64,000 nt of DNA from Pseudomonadota bacterium (GTDB lineage Bacteria; Pseudomonadota; Gammaproteobacteria; Halothiobacillales; Halothiobacillaceae), in assembly GCA_021795795.1 (NCBI GenBank), contig JAJYPA010000005.1, positions 1 to 64,000 on the forward strand, read 5' to 3'. Position numbers and translations under genes: made by a program. Under the pieces are notes generated by a model, which was given only the letters and a program-made list of their open reading frames with translations, was not told the origin of the DNA and searched no databases. Below are positions 37,851 to 48,126 of the stretch, piece by piece (positions within the stretch are counted from its first letter, which is position 1; every line of letters begins with the position of its first letter).

Positions 37851-38510
37851 ATGACTCTATATCAGTTTCTTTTTTATGTGTTTGCCTCGTCGGCCGTGAT
37901 TTCGGCCATCCGGGTGGTCACGGTTAAAAACCCTGTCCATGCGGCTCTGTTTCTGGTGCTGACCTTCTTCACCACGGCGTTGACCTGGATTCTGATGGAA
38001 GCGGAATTTCTCGGCATCGTGCTGTTGCTCGTCTACGTCGGCGCGGTGATGGTGTTGTTCCTGTTCGTGGTGATGATGCTGGATATCAATCTGGCACCGT
38101 TGCGGGAGGGGTTTGTGCGTAACTTGCCGGTGGGCGTTTTTGTTGCGCTGGTGATGGTGGTCGAGTTGGGCTTGATCGTCGGTTCCCATGCCTTTGGTCT
38201 GGCGAATTATCCCGCGCCGACTCCGGCGGCAGCCGGCACCTCCAACACCCTGGCACTGGGCTCAGTGCTGTACACCGAATATGTCTATCCCTTTGAAATC
38301 GCCGCGTTCATTCTGCTGGTTTCGATTGTATCGGCCATCGCCTTGGCGCATCGCAAGCGTGAGGGCGCTCTGTACCAGAACATCGATGCGCAGGTGAAAG
38401 TCAATCGAGGTGATCGGATTCGTGTGGTGAAGATGGCTTCCTCGACACCTGTCGGGTCCGAAGCTGACGACGACACGTCAAACTCAGCGGGAGAAAAGCG
38501 CCGTGATTAG
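37851..38510 (+). CDS. nuoJ: NADH-quinone oxidoreductase subunit J
   Basis: 219 aa with five membrane helices in the first 170 residues. The conserved TM3 region containing the pi-bulge is seen as [21 protein letters not shown] charged, disordered C-terminal tail (about 180-219) is present. GAAGG lies upstream of the ATG. The 3' end overlaps nuoK by 8 bases. Confidence 0.96.
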   Translation: MTLYQFLFYVFASSAVISAIRVVTVKNPVHAALFLVLTFFTTALTWILMEAEFLGIVLLLVYVGAVMVLFLFVVMMLDINLAPLREGFVRNLPVGVFVALVMVVELGLIVGSHAFGLANYPAPTPAAAGTSNTLALGSVLYTEYVYPFEIAAFILLVSIVSAIALAHRKREGALYQNIDAQVKVNRGDRIRVVKMASSTPVGSEADDDTSNSAGEKRRD

Positions 38511-38808
38511 TCTGTCCCAGTTTCTGGTATTCGGAGCAATACTGTTTTCCATCAGTGTGGCTGGCATCTTTCTGAACCGGAAAAATATCCTCGTCCTGCT
38601 GATGGCGATTGAATTGATGCTGCTGGCCGTGAATGTCAATTTTATTGCCTTCTCTCACTTCCTGGGCGATATCAACGGTCAAGTGTTCGTGTTTTTCGTG
38701 TTGACTGTGGCGGCAGCCGAGGCGGCGATCGGCCTGGCGATCCTGGTGACGCTGTTCCGCAATCGCCGGACCATCAATGTGGAAGACTTAACGGCGATGA
38801 AGGGATAA
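38503..38808 (+). CDS. nuoK: NADH-quinone oxidoreductase subunit K
   Basis: 101 aa, three membrane helices. The two conserved membrane glutamates involved in proton transfer are in [13 protein letters not shown] and [16 protein letters not shown] start at 38503 within the end of nuoJ. nuoL begins 4 bases after its stop. Confidence 0.97.
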   Translation: MISLSQFLVFGAILFSISVAGIFLNRKNILVLLMAIELMLLAVNVNFIAFSHFLGDINGQVFVFFVLTVAAAEAAIGLAILVTLFRNRRTINVEDLTAMKG

Positions 38809-38811
38809 GCC

Positions 38812-40770
38812 ATGGAAAAAATTTATCTCATCATCGCCCTGTCGCCCTTGGTCGGGGCACTGGTCGCCGGCCTGTTCGGCAAGCAGATCGGCCGCGCCGG
38901 TGCTCACTGGGTGACCAATATCGGCGTGGGCATTTCCTTTGTGCTCTCCGCATACAGTTTCTACATGCATGTCTGGGGCGGGTTACCCACCTTCGATGCT
39001 ACCGTGTACACCTGGGCGGCGACGGACGCGTTCCATTTTGATATAGGCTTTATGGTCGACCGCCTCACGGTTCTGATGATGGTCGTCGTCACCGGCGTCA
39101 GTCTGATGGTGCACATCTATACCATCGGCTACATGGCGGATGATCCGGGTTACCAGCGTTTCTTCAGTTATATCTCCCTGTTCACCTTCTCCATGCTCAT
39201 GCTGGTGATGGCGAACAATCTGCTGCAACTGTTCTTCGGCTGGGAAGCAGTGGGGCTGGTTTCCTATTTGCTGATCGGTTTCTGGTACAAAAAGGAAACT
39301 GCGATTTTTGCCAATCTCAAGGCGTTCATCGTCAACCGCGTGGGTGATTTTGGTTTCCTCTTGGGTATTGCCGCCATCCTGATGTATGCAAACACGCTCG
39401 ATTACGCCACTTTCTTCGAGCGTCTACCGGCATTGGCCAGCGTGAAAGTCGAGTACTGGCCCGGTGTGGAATGGTCGCTGCCGACTGTGATTGCCATTTT
39501 GCTGTTTATCGGCGCGATGGGTAAATCGGCTCAGGTGCCACTACATGTGTGGCTGCCCGATTCGATGGAAGGCCCGACGCCCATTTCTGCGCTGATCCAT
39601 GCCGCGACCATGGTTACGGCCGGTATTTTCATGGTGGCGCGTTTCTCGCCGCTGTTCGAACTGTCCGATGCGGCACTGTCGTTCATTATGGTGATCGGTG
39701 CGATTACGGCCTTGTTCATGGGGCTGCTTGGTATCGTGCAGAATGACATCAAGCGCGTCATTGCCTATTCGACCCTGTCGCAACTCGGTTACATGACCGT
39801 GGCGCTGGGCGCCTCGGCCTACTCCGCAGCAATCTTTCATCTAATGACCCATGCGTTCTTCAAGGCCTTGCTGTTCCTGGCTGCCGGTTCGGTAATCATT
39901 GCCATGCACCATGAACAGGACATCCGCAAGATGGGTGGCCTGTGGAAGTATATGCCCGTCACCTTCGTGACCTTCCTGATCGGTTCGCTGGCCTTGATCG
40001 GTTTCCCCGGTACATCGGGCTTCTTCTCCAAAGACAGCATTATCATGGCGGTTCATGCCTCTCAATTGCCTGGTGCCACGTTCGCCTATTGGGCGGTGTT
40101 GCTGGGCGTATTTGTTACAGCGTTCTATACCTTCCGGTTGTTTTTCCTCGTGTTCTTCGGTAAGGAACGGATGGATGCGCACACCCGCTCGCATTTACAT
40201 GAATCACCCAAGGTGGTCACCGTGCCGCTGATTCTTTTGTCCATTCCTGCTTTGCTGGTTGGGTTCTTTGCCATCGATCCGCTGTTGTTCTCTGACTTCT
40301 TCGAGCAGGCGATCGTGGTGATGCCGGGGCATGATGCGATGACGCATCTGCGCGAGCATTACCATGGCGCACTGGCCATGATCGAGCACAGCCTGAGCAG
40401 CTCTGTGTTCTGGCTGGCCATTGCCGGCGTGGCACTCTCAGCGGTCATGTATCTGCTCATGCCCGGCACACTGCCCGCGCTGTTTGCCAAGGTGTTTGCC
40501 TGGCCAAAGCGGATTCTGGAAGGTGCCTACGGCTTTGACGATTTCAATAACGCCGTGTTCGGTGGTGGTTCACGGTTGCTGGGGCGCGGGCTTTGGCGAA
40601 TTGGCGACGTCCGGCTCATCGATGGCCTGATGGTCAATGGTACGGCGGGCGTGATCGGTGCTACGGCCATGCAGTGGCGCAAGCTCCAGACCGGTTATCT
40701 TTATCACTATGCGTTTGTAATGATTTTGGGCTTGATCGGTTTAATGACCTGGATCGTTTTTTTACGTTGA
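38812..40770 (+). CDS. nuoL: NADH-quinone oxidoreductase subunit L
   Basis: 652 aa, the distal antiporter-like proton-pumping subunit with about 16 membrane helices. Conserved features are the [19 protein letters not shown] segment with the key Glu, [21 protein letters not shown] with its Lys, and [11 protein letters not shown]. The C-terminal part includes the region forming the long lateral helix. A GGGA site precedes the ATG. Confidence 0.97.
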   Translation: MEKIYLIIALSPLVGALVAGLFGKQIGRAGAHWVTNIGVGISFVLSAYSFYMHVWGGLPTFDATVYTWAATDAFHFDIGFMVDRLTVLMMVVVTGVSLMVHIYTIGYMADDPGYQRFFSYISLFTFSMLMLVMANNLLQLFFGWEAVGLVSYLLIGFWYKKETAIFANLKAFIVNRVGDFGFLLGIAAILMYANTLDYATFFERLPALASVKVEYWPGVEWSLPTVIAILLFIGAMGKSAQVPLHVWLPDSMEGPTPISALIHAATMVTAGIFMVARFSPLFELSDAALSFIMVIGAITALFMGLLGIVQNDIKRVIAYSTLSQLGYMTVALGASAYSAAIFHLMTHAFFKALLFLAAGSVIIAMHHEQDIRKMGGLWKYMPVTFVTFLIGSLALIGFPGTSGFFSKDSIIMAVHASQLPGATFAYWAVLLGVFVTAFYTFRLFFLVFFGKERMDAHTRSHLHESPKVVTVPLILLSIPALLVGFFAIDPLLFSDFFEQAIVVMPGHDAMTHLREHYHGALAMIEHSLSSSVFWLAIAGVALSAVMYLLMPGTLPALFAKVFAWPKRILEGAYGFDDFNNAVFGGGSRLLGRGLWRIGDVRLIDGLMVNGTAGVIGATAMQWRKLQTGYLYHYAFVMILGLIGLMTWIVFLR

Positions 40771-40781
40771 CCTCTTTCTAA

Positions 40782-42320
40782 ATGGATACTGGTTTAATGC
40801 TTCCTTCTTCTTGGCCGATGCTCAGCCTGATTGTTTGGCTCCCGATTATCGCGGGTATCTTTGTGATGTGGTTTGGTGCCGGGCGCGCCAGCTTCGCACG
40901 CTGGTTCGCTCTGGTCAGCTCGGTGGTCGTGTTCCTGCTCAGCCTTGCCTTGTTGCCTGCCTTTGACACGCACACCTATGCCATGCAATTTGTCGAGCGT
41001 GTCGCGTGGATTCCGCAATTCGGTATCCATTACCACCTCGGTGTGGATGGGATTTCCCTGCCCTTGCTGATTCTGACCACATTCACGACCGTGATCGTGA
41101 TCGTGTCCGCTTGGGAAGTGATTCAGGAGAAAGCACACCAATATCTGGCGGCCTTCCTGATCATGGAAGGCATGATGAACGGCTCTTTTGCAGCGCTCGA
41201 CGCCATCGTGTTCTATTTCTTCTTCGAAGGGATGCTGATTCCGATGTTCGTCATCATCGGGATATGGGGTGGTCCGCGGCGCGTGTATGCGACGATCAAG
41301 TTCTTCCTCTATACCTTCCTCGGTTCGGTATTCATGCTGATCGCCCTGATCTATATGTACTTCAAGGGCGGTAGCTTCTCGATTCTGCACATGCAGCAAA
41401 TGCCGCTGACCCTGACCGAGCAGGTGCTGATTTTCCTTGCATTCTTCATTGCCTTCGCCGTCAAGATTCCGATGTGGCCGGTCCATACCTGGTTGCCCGA
41501 TGCGCATGTTGAGGCGCCGACCGGTGGTTCCGTGATTCTGGCGGCCATCATGCTGAAGATTGGTGGTTACGGCTTTCTGCGGTTCTCCCTGCCAGTTACA
41601 CCGGATGCGTCTGCCTTGTTGGATGGCATGATTATCGCCTTCTCGCTGATCGCAATTGTCTACATCGGTCTGGTTGCTCTGGTGCAGAGCGACATGAAGA
41701 AGCTGGTCGCTTACTCGTCCATTTCGCATATGGGATTCGTGACACTGGGCATGTTCGTGATCTTCATGATTGCGGCCAACCCGTTGAATATTGGTGGTAG
41801 TGGTATCCGATTGGCGCTTGAAGGCGCGATGGTGCAGATGATTTCCCACGGCCTCATTTCAGCCGCCATGTTCCTCTCGATCGGCGTACTTTATGACCGT
41901 CTGCACTCCCGGGAAATTTCTACTTACGGCGGGGTGGTCAATACCATGCCGTGGTTCGCCGCGATGGTCGTGGTGTTCGCCATGGCGAACGTCGGTCTGC
42001 CCGGCACATCCGGCTTCGTCGGTGAGTTCATGGTTATCCTCGCCTCGTTCAAGGCCAATTTCTGGATTGCCCTGCTGGCCGCGCTCACGCTTATCATCGG
42101 CGCCTCATACACGCTGTGGATGGTCAAGCGTGTGATTTTCGGCGACGTTCAGAACGAGGGCGTGGCCAAACTCAAGGACGTCAACAAGCGGGAAGCCTGG
42201 ATGCTGGGCAGTCTTGTCGTCCTGATCATTCTGGTCGGTATCTGGCCAAATCCGCTGCTCGATTTGATGCACGCCACGATTGAACATCTCGCGCAACAAG
42301 CGCTGACCTCAAAACTGTGA
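40782..42320 (+). CDS. nuoM: NADH-quinone oxidoreductase subunit M
   Basis: 512 aa, antiporter-like subunit with about 14 membrane helices. Key features are the FFFEGMLIPMFVIIGIWGG helix with its Glu, the AVKIPMWPVHTWLPDAHVEAPT loop with Lys, and LVAYSSISHMGFVTLG. It starts 12 bases after nuoL; its stop overlaps the GTG of nuoN by 4 bases. Confidence 0.97.
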   Translation: MDTGLMLPSSWPMLSLIVWLPIIAGIFVMWFGAGRASFARWFALVSSVVVFLLSLALLPAFDTHTYAMQFVERVAWIPQFGIHYHLGVDGISLPLLILTTFTTVIVIVSAWEVIQEKAHQYLAAFLIMEGMMNGSFAALDAIVFYFFFEGMLIPMFVIIGIWGGPRRVYATIKFFLYTFLGSVFMLIALIYMYFKGGSFSILHMQQMPLTLTEQVLIFLAFFIAFAVKIPMWPVHTWLPDAHVEAPTGGSVILAAIMLKIGGYGFLRFSLPVTPDASALLDGMIIAFSLIAIVYIGLVALVQSDMKKLVAYSSISHMGFVTLGMFVIFMIAANPLNIGGSGIRLALEGAMVQMISHGLISAAMFLSIGVLYDRLHSREISTYGGVVNTMPWFAAMVVVFAMANVGLPGTSGFVGEFMVILASFKANFWIALLAALTLIIGASYTLWMVKRVIFGDVQNEGVAKLKDVNKREAWMLGSLVVLIILVGIWPNPLLDLMHATIEHLAQQALTSKL

Positions 42321-43774
42321 ACCTCGACATGCCGAATTTGACCTCTTTGAATCTGATGCCGGTACTCCCAGAAATTATCCTCGCGGGAATGGCGTGCCTG
42401 ATTTTGCTGATTGATCCGTTCATGCCCAGACATGGACGAAATGTGAGCTATGCGCTTTCATTGCTCACCCTCGTGGCTCTGTTCATCGTTACCCTCATGC
42501 AGATGTCGCCCACGGTGCGCATGAGCTTTGGCGGCATGGTGGTCAATGACCCCATGTCCGACATCATGAAATTGGCCTCTTATATCGCTCTTGCCGCCGT
42601 GTTGATCATGTCACGCGGGTACCTGCGAGATCGAGGGATGGATAAGGGCGAGTACTACATGCTCGCATTGTTCGGCTTGCTGGGCATGATGATCCTGATC
42701 TCTGCGAATCATCTGCTCCTGATTTACCTTGGCCTGGAGTTGATGTCGCTGTCCATGTATGCCTTGACGGCGTTCAAGCGTGATGATGGTCGCGCTTCCG
42801 AGGCGGCGATGAAGTATTTCGTTCTCGGTGCGCTCGCCTCGGGGCTGCTGCTTTACGGTATGTCTCTGTTGTACGGCGTGACTGGGGGTCAGCTCATGTT
42901 GACCGATATCAACACCGCTTTGAGTCATGATTCCGGTTCGCTGGCATTGAAGGCCGCCGTGGTGCTGATCGTAGTCGGCTCCATCTTCAAGCTCGGCGTC
43001 GCTCCGTTTCACATGTGGCTGCCGGATGTGTATGAAGGTGCGCCTACCGCCGTAACGCTGTACCTGGCGACGGCACCCAAGGTGGCCGCTCTGGCGATGG
43101 TCATTCGTCTGCTGGTGGATGGTATGGGGAGTGCCTTTGCGGACTGGCAGCCGGTGCTGATCGTAGCTGTAGTGCTCTCACTGGCGATTGGTAACATCGT
43201 CGCCATTGCTCAAACCAGCTTCAAGCGGATGTTGACCTATTCCACCATCAGTCACGTCGGCTTTGTGATGTTGGGTATTCTCGCCGGTACGGATGTGGGC
43301 TACTCGGCCGCACTGTTTTACACCTTGGCCTACATTGTGATGACCACGGGTGGTTTCGGCATGATCCTCCTGCTGGCCAAGCAGGGTTATGAAGCGGAGA
43401 GTCTGGATGACTTGCGCGGTTTGAACGACCGAAGCCCGGCAATGGCGTTCGTGTTTCTGCTGTTGATGTTCTCCATGGCGGGAATTCCGTTCACGCTGGG
43501 CTTCTGGGCGAAACTTGCAGTGCTTCAGGCTGTCGTAGGTATTGGCCTGTGGTGGTTGGCGGTTTATGCGGTCATCATGTCGGTTATCGGTGCGTTCTAT
43601 TACCTGCGCGCGGTCAAGTTTGCCTACTTCGACTCACCGACCGATCCATCACCTGTCAATCCGGACTGGAATGTTCGGGGTGTGCTCGCTTTGAGCGGTC
43701 TGCTGGTGCTTGTACTGGGCATCTTCCCCGGCGTACTGGTCGGCTTTGCATCCCGCGCGTTCGGTGGTTTTTAA
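42317..43774 (+). CDS. nuoN: NADH-quinone oxidoreductase subunit N
   Basis: 485 aa, antiporter-like subunit with about 14 membrane helices. LIYLGLELMSLSMYAL carries the conserved Glu. The FKLGVAPFHMWLPDVYEGAPT loop carries the conserved Lys, and MLTYSTISHVGFVMLG follows. The GTG at 42317 overlaps the nuoM stop; an ATG four codons later is an alternative, and neither has a strong ribosome site. Confidence 0.96.
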   Translation: MNLDMPNLTSLNLMPVLPEIILAGMACLILLIDPFMPRHGRNVSYALSLLTLVALFIVTLMQMSPTVRMSFGGMVVNDPMSDIMKLASYIALAAVLIMSRGYLRDRGMDKGEYYMLALFGLLGMMILISANHLLLIYLGLELMSLSMYALTAFKRDDGRASEAAMKYFVLGALASGLLLYGMSLLYGVTGGQLMLTDINTALSHDSGSLALKAAVVLIVVGSIFKLGVAPFHMWLPDVYEGAPTAVTLYLATAPKVAALAMVIRLLVDGMGSAFADWQPVLIVAVVLSLAIGNIVAIAQTSFKRMLTYSTISHVGFVMLGILAGTDVGYSAALFYTLAYIVMTTGGFGMILLLAKQGYEAESLDDLRGLNDRSPAMAFVFLLLMFSMAGIPFTLGFWAKLAVLQAVVGIGLWWLAVYAVIMSVIGAFYYLRAVKFAYFDSPTDPSPVNPDWNVRGVLALSGLLVLVLGIFPGVLVGFASRAFGGF

Positions 43775-43851
43775 AATTCGATAGATGGGCTTTGCCCTGC
43801 CGTTTTGATGAATGGCAGTATTGGTAATTAGATTGGCCCTGGAGTGTTTTG

Positions 43852-44175
43852 ATGGTTAACGAGACCTTGGTTCAAGGATATATAGTCGCCCTGCTGGTGC
43901 TGGCTAACCTGCCCTTTATCAATCAGCGCCTGTTCGTGCTGATTCCGGTCGTCAAGGCAGGTGAACGAAAGCCATTCTGGTTTCGGCTCGTGGAATGGTT
44001 TGTTCTGTATGCCATCGGGATCGGGATCGGGCTGTACCTTGAAGACCAGATTGGCGGTATTCAGCACAAGCCGTGGGAATTCTGGGTGGTAACCCTCTTC
44101 ATGTTCGCCACACTGGCCGCACCAGGGTTTATCTGGCAGTACCAGCTCAAAAAGCAACTGTTATCTGCTCGATAG
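43852..44175 (+). CDS. DUF2818-family small membrane protein
   Basis: 107 aa with about three hydrophobic segments. Features are the NLPFINQRLF motif near the N-terminus and the PWEFWVVTLFMFATLAAPGF segment. This is the DUF2818 family, commonly the last gene of nuo operons in beta- and some gammaproteobacteria. A role in complex I assembly or stability is suggested only by this linkage. The ATG at 43852 has GGAG 7 bases upstream. It is followed by a strong hairpin. Confidence 0.82.
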   Translation: MVNETLVQGYIVALLVLANLPFINQRLFVLIPVVKAGERKPFWFRLVEWFVLYAIGIGIGLYLEDQIGGIQHKPWEFWVVTLFMFATLAAPGFIWQYQLKKQLLSAR

Positions 44176-44205
44176 CAGAGCATACCCCCGCGCTCAGGAG
44201 TTATT

Positions 44206-44230
44206 ACAGGCCCACCTCGCGTGGGCCTGT
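44206..44230. terminator. hairpin between the nuo operon and hflD
   Basis: ACAGGCCCAC (44206-44215) pairs perfectly with GTGGGCCTGT (44221-44230) around a 5-base loop. It sits between convergent genes and probably serves both, although no strong T tract follows on either strand. Confidence 0.6.
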
Positions 44231-44263
44231 CAGTATGCTGACAAACTCGTCCATGAGTTTTTG

Positions 44264-44893
44264 CTATTCATGTCCGAGGCTTAGTTTGCGCACGGCCTTC
44301 AGGTATTGCCCGCGACGGAGTAACAGCGCCCAGCGCGTGCCGCCGACCTGGCGCCACAATACGGTTGCCCGCACACCTGCAAGCAGCAGGCTGCGGATAT
44401 GACTGGCGATTCGCGGTTCTTCTAGGAATCGTTTTTCACCATTGATGACAATCCGAACGGGCAGTGAGCTGATTGTTTCCCGATATAACAGGTTAAGATC
44501 GGTCATCAGCGCATCATCCACACCATGTTCCAGAAAAGCAGGTTTGAGCTCTTCAAGCCGTTGGTGCAGCTTGCGCATCATGTCTGCGTCATTCATGAAA
44601 GCTTTGGTCACGCCGATCAGATTGACGGCATAACGGATGATTTCAGTATCCGATGGCTGTCGCTCGCCACCGGAAAGAAGCTTCAAAAAAGTTTCCAGGC
44701 CGAGGTTGAGATCGTGGATATTGCCACCGAACGTGTCCAGCGTATCCTTGGGGTTGAAATTAAACAGCGAACATATGTTGGCCGCAGCCAGATGCTCATG
44801 CTCGATGCGGCCTTCATAGGCAAGTTCGCGCACGAGTCGGCAGCACTGTAAGACACCGGCAATGGCGATGGTCTGGTCTTCAATCGTACTCAT
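44264..44893 (-). CDS. hflD: HflD, high-frequency lysogenisation protein
   Basis: 209 aa, all-helical, full-length HflD. The family N-terminus (QTIAIAGVLQCCRLVRELAYEG) and the later NLIGVTKAFMND region are recognisable. In E. coli HflD is a membrane-peripheral protein that binds and sequesters phage lambda CII; its normal cellular role is unclear. It is usually next to mnmA, as here (35 bases after mnmA), in gammaproteobacteria. No membrane segment is evident. Confidence 0.92.
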   Translation of the reverse strand: MSTIEDQTIAIAGVLQCCRLVRELAYEGRIEHEHLAAANICSLFNFNPKDTLDTFGGNIHDLNLGLETFLKLLSGGERQPSDTEIIRYAVNLIGVTKAFMNDADMMRKLHQRLEELKPAFLEHGVDDALMTDLNLLYRETISSLPVRIVINGEKRFLEEPRIASHIRSLLLAGVRATVLWRQVGGTRWALLLRRGQYLKAVRKLSLGHE

Positions 44894-44928
44894 TAGTATT
44901 CAGCTCGGAAGAATGGGTGGTTTGTGGT

Positions 44929-46074
44929 TCAGGTTACGGCTTCTTCAATCACGGCGCCACCAAGACAGACATCGCCCTGATAGAAGACGATCGATTGTCC
45001 CGGCGTGATGGCCCGTTGGGGCTGATCGAAGGTGACATGCAGCAAATCTTCGGACAGGGCTGTGACTGTGCAGGATTGATCGGGTTGACGGTATCGAATC
45101 TTGGCGGTCAATCGCAGAGGGTAGGGGCCAACGTGCGTCATTGGGTCATTGATCCAGTGAATCTGTCCGGCACGCAACGCGGGGGCAAACAGCGCCGGGT
45201 GATCTTTCCCCTGCGCCACAATAAGTGTGTTGTCATGTAGGTTTTTCGCTGCCACATACCAGGGTTGATCGCCCTGATCCCGCAGCCCGCCAATACCCAG
45301 ACCCTGCCGTTGACCAATGGTGTGATACATCAAGCCCTGATGCTGGCCGACTACCTGACCATCCACGGTAATGATGTCGCCCGGTTGCGCCGGCAGGTAG
45401 GTTTTAAGGAACTCGCTGAATCGGCGCTCACCGATGAAGCAGATGCCCGTGGAGTCCTTTTTGGTTGCCGTCTTGAAGCCCGCTTGTCCGGCAATCCGCC
45501 GTACCTCGGGCTTTTCCATTTCACCGATGGGGAAAAGTGCCGAGGCAAGCTGTTCCCTGCTGAGTGCATGCAGGAAGTAGCTCTGATCCTTGTTGGCATC
45601 CAGTCCTTTCAGTAGACGTGTCTGGCCCGAGCCGTCGGGTAAGGCGTGCTCGACGCGTGCATAGTGTCCCGTCGCGATGTAATCCGCACCCAGCGTTCGG
45701 GCGTGGTCCAGAAACGCGCGAAACTTGATTTCGCGGTTGCAGAGAATATCGGGGTTGGGTGTTCGACCGGCGCGATATTCATCGAGGAAGTGGGCGAACA
45801 CGCGATCCCAGTAATCTTGGGCAAAATTTACAAAATGAAACTCGATCCCGAGTCGATCGGCAACAGACAGGGCATCAAGCATGTCGGCCTTGGCCGCGCA
45901 GTACTCGTCGTTATCATCCCCTTCCCAGTTCTTCATGAACAGGCCTTCAACCTGGTAACCCGCTTCCAGCAGACGCAGGGCGGCGACCGAGGAATCCACC
46001 CCACCGGACAAGCCGACGATGACGCGTGTTTCCTCTGGTTTTTTATGGGGCGGCATACGTTCGGTCGAGGTCAT
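44929..46074 (-). CDS. mnmA: tRNA-specific 2-thiouridylase
   Basis: 381 aa. MnmA inserts sulfur at position 2 of U34 in tRNA-Lys, -Glu and -Gln, using a persulfide relay and ATP. The PP-loop motif is [15 protein letters not shown] (about 21-35). The catalytic cysteines are in [12 protein letters not shown] and [13 protein letters not shown]. The C-terminal beta-barrel follows. The start overlaps the upstream Nudix stop by 4 bases (ATGA). A Met at residue 7 is an alternative start. Confidence 0.96.
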   Translation of the reverse strand: MTSTERMPPHKKPEETRVIVGLSGGVDSSVAALRLLEAGYQVEGLFMKNWEGDDNDEYCAAKADMLDALSVADRLGIEFHFVNFAQDYWDRVFAHFLDEYRAGRTPNPDILCNREIKFRAFLDHARTLGADYIATGHYARVEHALPDGSGQTRLLKGLDANKDQSYFLHALSREQLASALFPIGEMEKPEVRRIAGQAGFKTATKKDSTGICFIGERRFSEFLKTYLPAQPGDIITVDGQVVGQHQGLMYHTIGQRQGLGIGGLRDQGDQPWYVAAKNLHDNTLIVAQGKDHPALFAPALRAGQIHWINDPMTHVGPYPLRLTAKIRYRQPDQSCTVTALSEDLLHVTFDQPQRAITPGQSIVFYQGDVCLGGAVIEEAVT

Positions 46075-46544
46075 TTTTCGAGCCCGGTGAAAGAATGGAG
46101 TACGTTAAGATCAAAGCGGTTGCCTTGTAGGAAATCATCGATGCAGCGCGTTACGAAGGGTGAGCGAAGGTCTGCCCGACGGGCTGAAATTTCATCGGCG
46201 CTGAGCCATTGCGTCGAGATGATACCCGCATCCAAGGTCAGGGATGGATCGGGCGCGGAATCGACGCTGCCGATGATCGCTACCCGCATGATTCGAGGGC
46301 CGCAAGCGGGATTGCTGTGATAAATCCCAAGCAAGGCTTCGGGGTGGAAATGATGCCGGGTTTCCTCCAGTACTTCCCGTTTGGCGGCTTCGATAAGGCT
46401 TTCGCCCGGTTCGACGTGTCCGGCGGGTTGATTGAGCTTGATCTCCCCCTCAATTAATTCTTCGACCAGCAGGAAGCGCTGTTCACGAAAAATGATGCCG
46501 GCAACGGTAATGGCGGACAGGGGGCGGTGCGTGATGGGATTCAT
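46071..46544 (-). CDS. nudJ: Nudix hydrolase, NudJ-like
   Basis: 157 aa. The Nudix box is complete ([17 protein letters not shown] followed by LEE at about 41-60). The PNxTVAG-type N-terminus seen in NudJ/phosphatase NudJ proteins ([10 protein letters not shown]) and the adjacent mnmA support NudJ. E. coli NudJ hydrolyses thiamin pyrimidine pyrophosphates and nucleoside di/triphosphates. It overlaps mnmA by 4 bases and the preceding disrupted gene by 4 bases, making a tightly coupled string. Confidence 0.88.
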   Translation of the reverse strand: MNPITHRPLSAITVAGIIFREQRFLLVEELIEGEIKLNQPAGHVEPGESLIEAAKREVLEETRHHFHPEALLGIYHSNPACGPRIMRVAIIGSVDSAPDPSLTLDAGIISTQWLSADEISARRADLRSPFVTRCIDDFLQGNRFDLNVLHSFTGLEK

Positions 46545-47745
46545 GGCGAAATTATACGCACTCTTGCAGCAGGTTGGGCGCTCGAGTCAACGATTCGAAA
46601 AGGAAACAGCTCAACCGGGTCCATGGCATGCACTACCATCACATGATCGATTTCGAAAATGAGCAGTTCGCCCGCTTGCGTTTCGGCGCCGTCAAAGCAG
46701 ACATAGTCCAGCCCCATTCGATCCGTGATCATGCCGAGCGCCTGCCCATGTCGGTTGATGAATGCGTCAAAGTGCATCATGAACTGTGCTTCTTTATGCC
46801 GTTTTTCTGCATCCTCATACATGCCCGCGTTGACGTAATGGATCATCCAGTGTGCGGAAACAGCCATGTGAACAGCAAAGGGTTTTCCGCCGACCAGTGC
46901 GATTCTAAACTTGCGGAACAGGCCATCGGCTTCGCTGTAGTCGATGAAGGGCGCGATGAAGAACTCTGTTGAGGGTATATGATCCAGATAACGCTGTATG
47001 GCCGCGCTATCAGCCAGCCGCTCAAGATCATGCCCGGCGTGGGAGTCGGATGGGCGCACGATGAGCGGGAAGTCCAGGTCGGCGGCAATGTGTGTTAGCG
47101 GCTGCAACGTTTTCGCGACGGCGGCAAGTTATTCCCGCGATATGCGGTCCGTCGTCGGCATGAGTACGCCGGGGATGTCGTGCAGTATCTGGCAGGCCGT
47201 GTCCCGTTGGGTATTCGGGATGGCTTGCGGTCGATTCAACACGCGCACGGGCCAGTCGTTCAATGCGGTGGCCAACGCAGTCAGAAGCGGGCGTTGCTCC
47301 GGGGCGTCACTAATCGCAATGAAAACAGCATCATGGGGCGGCAACGGGTCGGGTAGGAGCGAGTCGAGTGCGCAGTAATGGCAAATCAAATCAATGTCAC
47401 TGCCTTCGAGCAAGCAATCCAGTGGCGTATTGGCCGCAATATCGCCCGGAACCATCAGCATGAGCATCCTGAAACTGCTCGGCTCTTCAAGTGCGGGAAT
47501 CTCAAAGTTACGTTGCAGCAACAAACCCTGATTCTGACTGGCAAAGGCCGATTCACGTTGCCCCAGACTGAACATCAAGGTGGACAGATTCATCCAGAGG
47601 TTCGCATCCTGCGGGAATTGGTTCAGGTTGCCCAGAGCCGCTCTGGCAAAAGCCTGTAAATCCTGCCCTTCGATACTGGCGCGCAAAAAGGGGCCAGTCC
47701 CAGAAAAGGAGTAGAGGAAACGTCCGCGCGGTCTTGTTCTGTCAT
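46541..47745 (-). pseudogene. disrupted TPR plus ATP-grasp (RimK-like) gene
   Basis: An ATG at 47745 opens a frame reading MTEQDRADVSSTPFLGLAPF. The family-like continuation (LRASIEGQDLQAFARA) is then in the -1 frame: one T seems lost from the T run at about 47686-47690. That frame encodes a TPR-like helical part and the start of the ATP-grasp region, then meets a TAA (plus-strand 47129-47131). The same frame resumes at once as LAAVAKTLQPLTHIAADLDF and continues as the ATP-grasp domain (FPLIVRPSDSHAGHD, LLIFEIDHVMVVHAMDP) to 46541. ISRE-stop-LAAVA suggests CAA (Gln) changed to TAA. Two lesions make a pseudogene likely; sequencing errors remain possible. It overlaps nudJ by 4 bases. Confidence 0.82.
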
Positions 47746-48126
47746 GACTTCATTCTCAATCAACCAGTTCCATCCACCAAGGAAAATATCAATGGCGGAT
47801 CCGGTTCTTGCCAGGTGGCTGGTGATGCTGCCTGAGAGGATAACCTTTCGTGAGACAACAGAGTGTGCTCTTGAGTGAAAATTGTGACTTTTCAGCGGGG
47901 TGAGGGGCATCCGGCTGATTCTGCCTCTCAAGGGATCGTTTTATTTGTGTCTGAGTGGAACTTTATCTCTTGGTGATTGTTTAATGTGCATAACTTGTGC
48001 ATTCGATTAGGTCGTTATCTAGATTGTCGATGTTTTTTTAGTTATTTCACTTGATGAAGCTCTTTTTCTATGCAAAAGTTGTACACGTAATCGACTCGAG
48101 TTTTGCTTATATGTGAGGAGCCATCC
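47746..48126. other. AT-rich divergent intergenic region ahead of rpoS
   Basis: This 381-base gap separates the disrupted ATP-grasp gene (minus) from rpoS (plus). It is visibly AT-rich from about 47940 onward, as expected for promoters. An open frame at 47746-47931 on the minus strand is the upstream extension of the pseudogene frame, without homology. GGAG at 48115-48118 is the rpoS ribosome site. No operator or hairpin could be assigned with confidence. Confidence 0.5.

Noticed and set aside
40794..41849. 351-codon open frame antisense to nuoM
   Set aside because: Rich in His/Gln/Asp, as expected from the reverse of membrane-protein codons; no family features, and nuoM is unambiguous.
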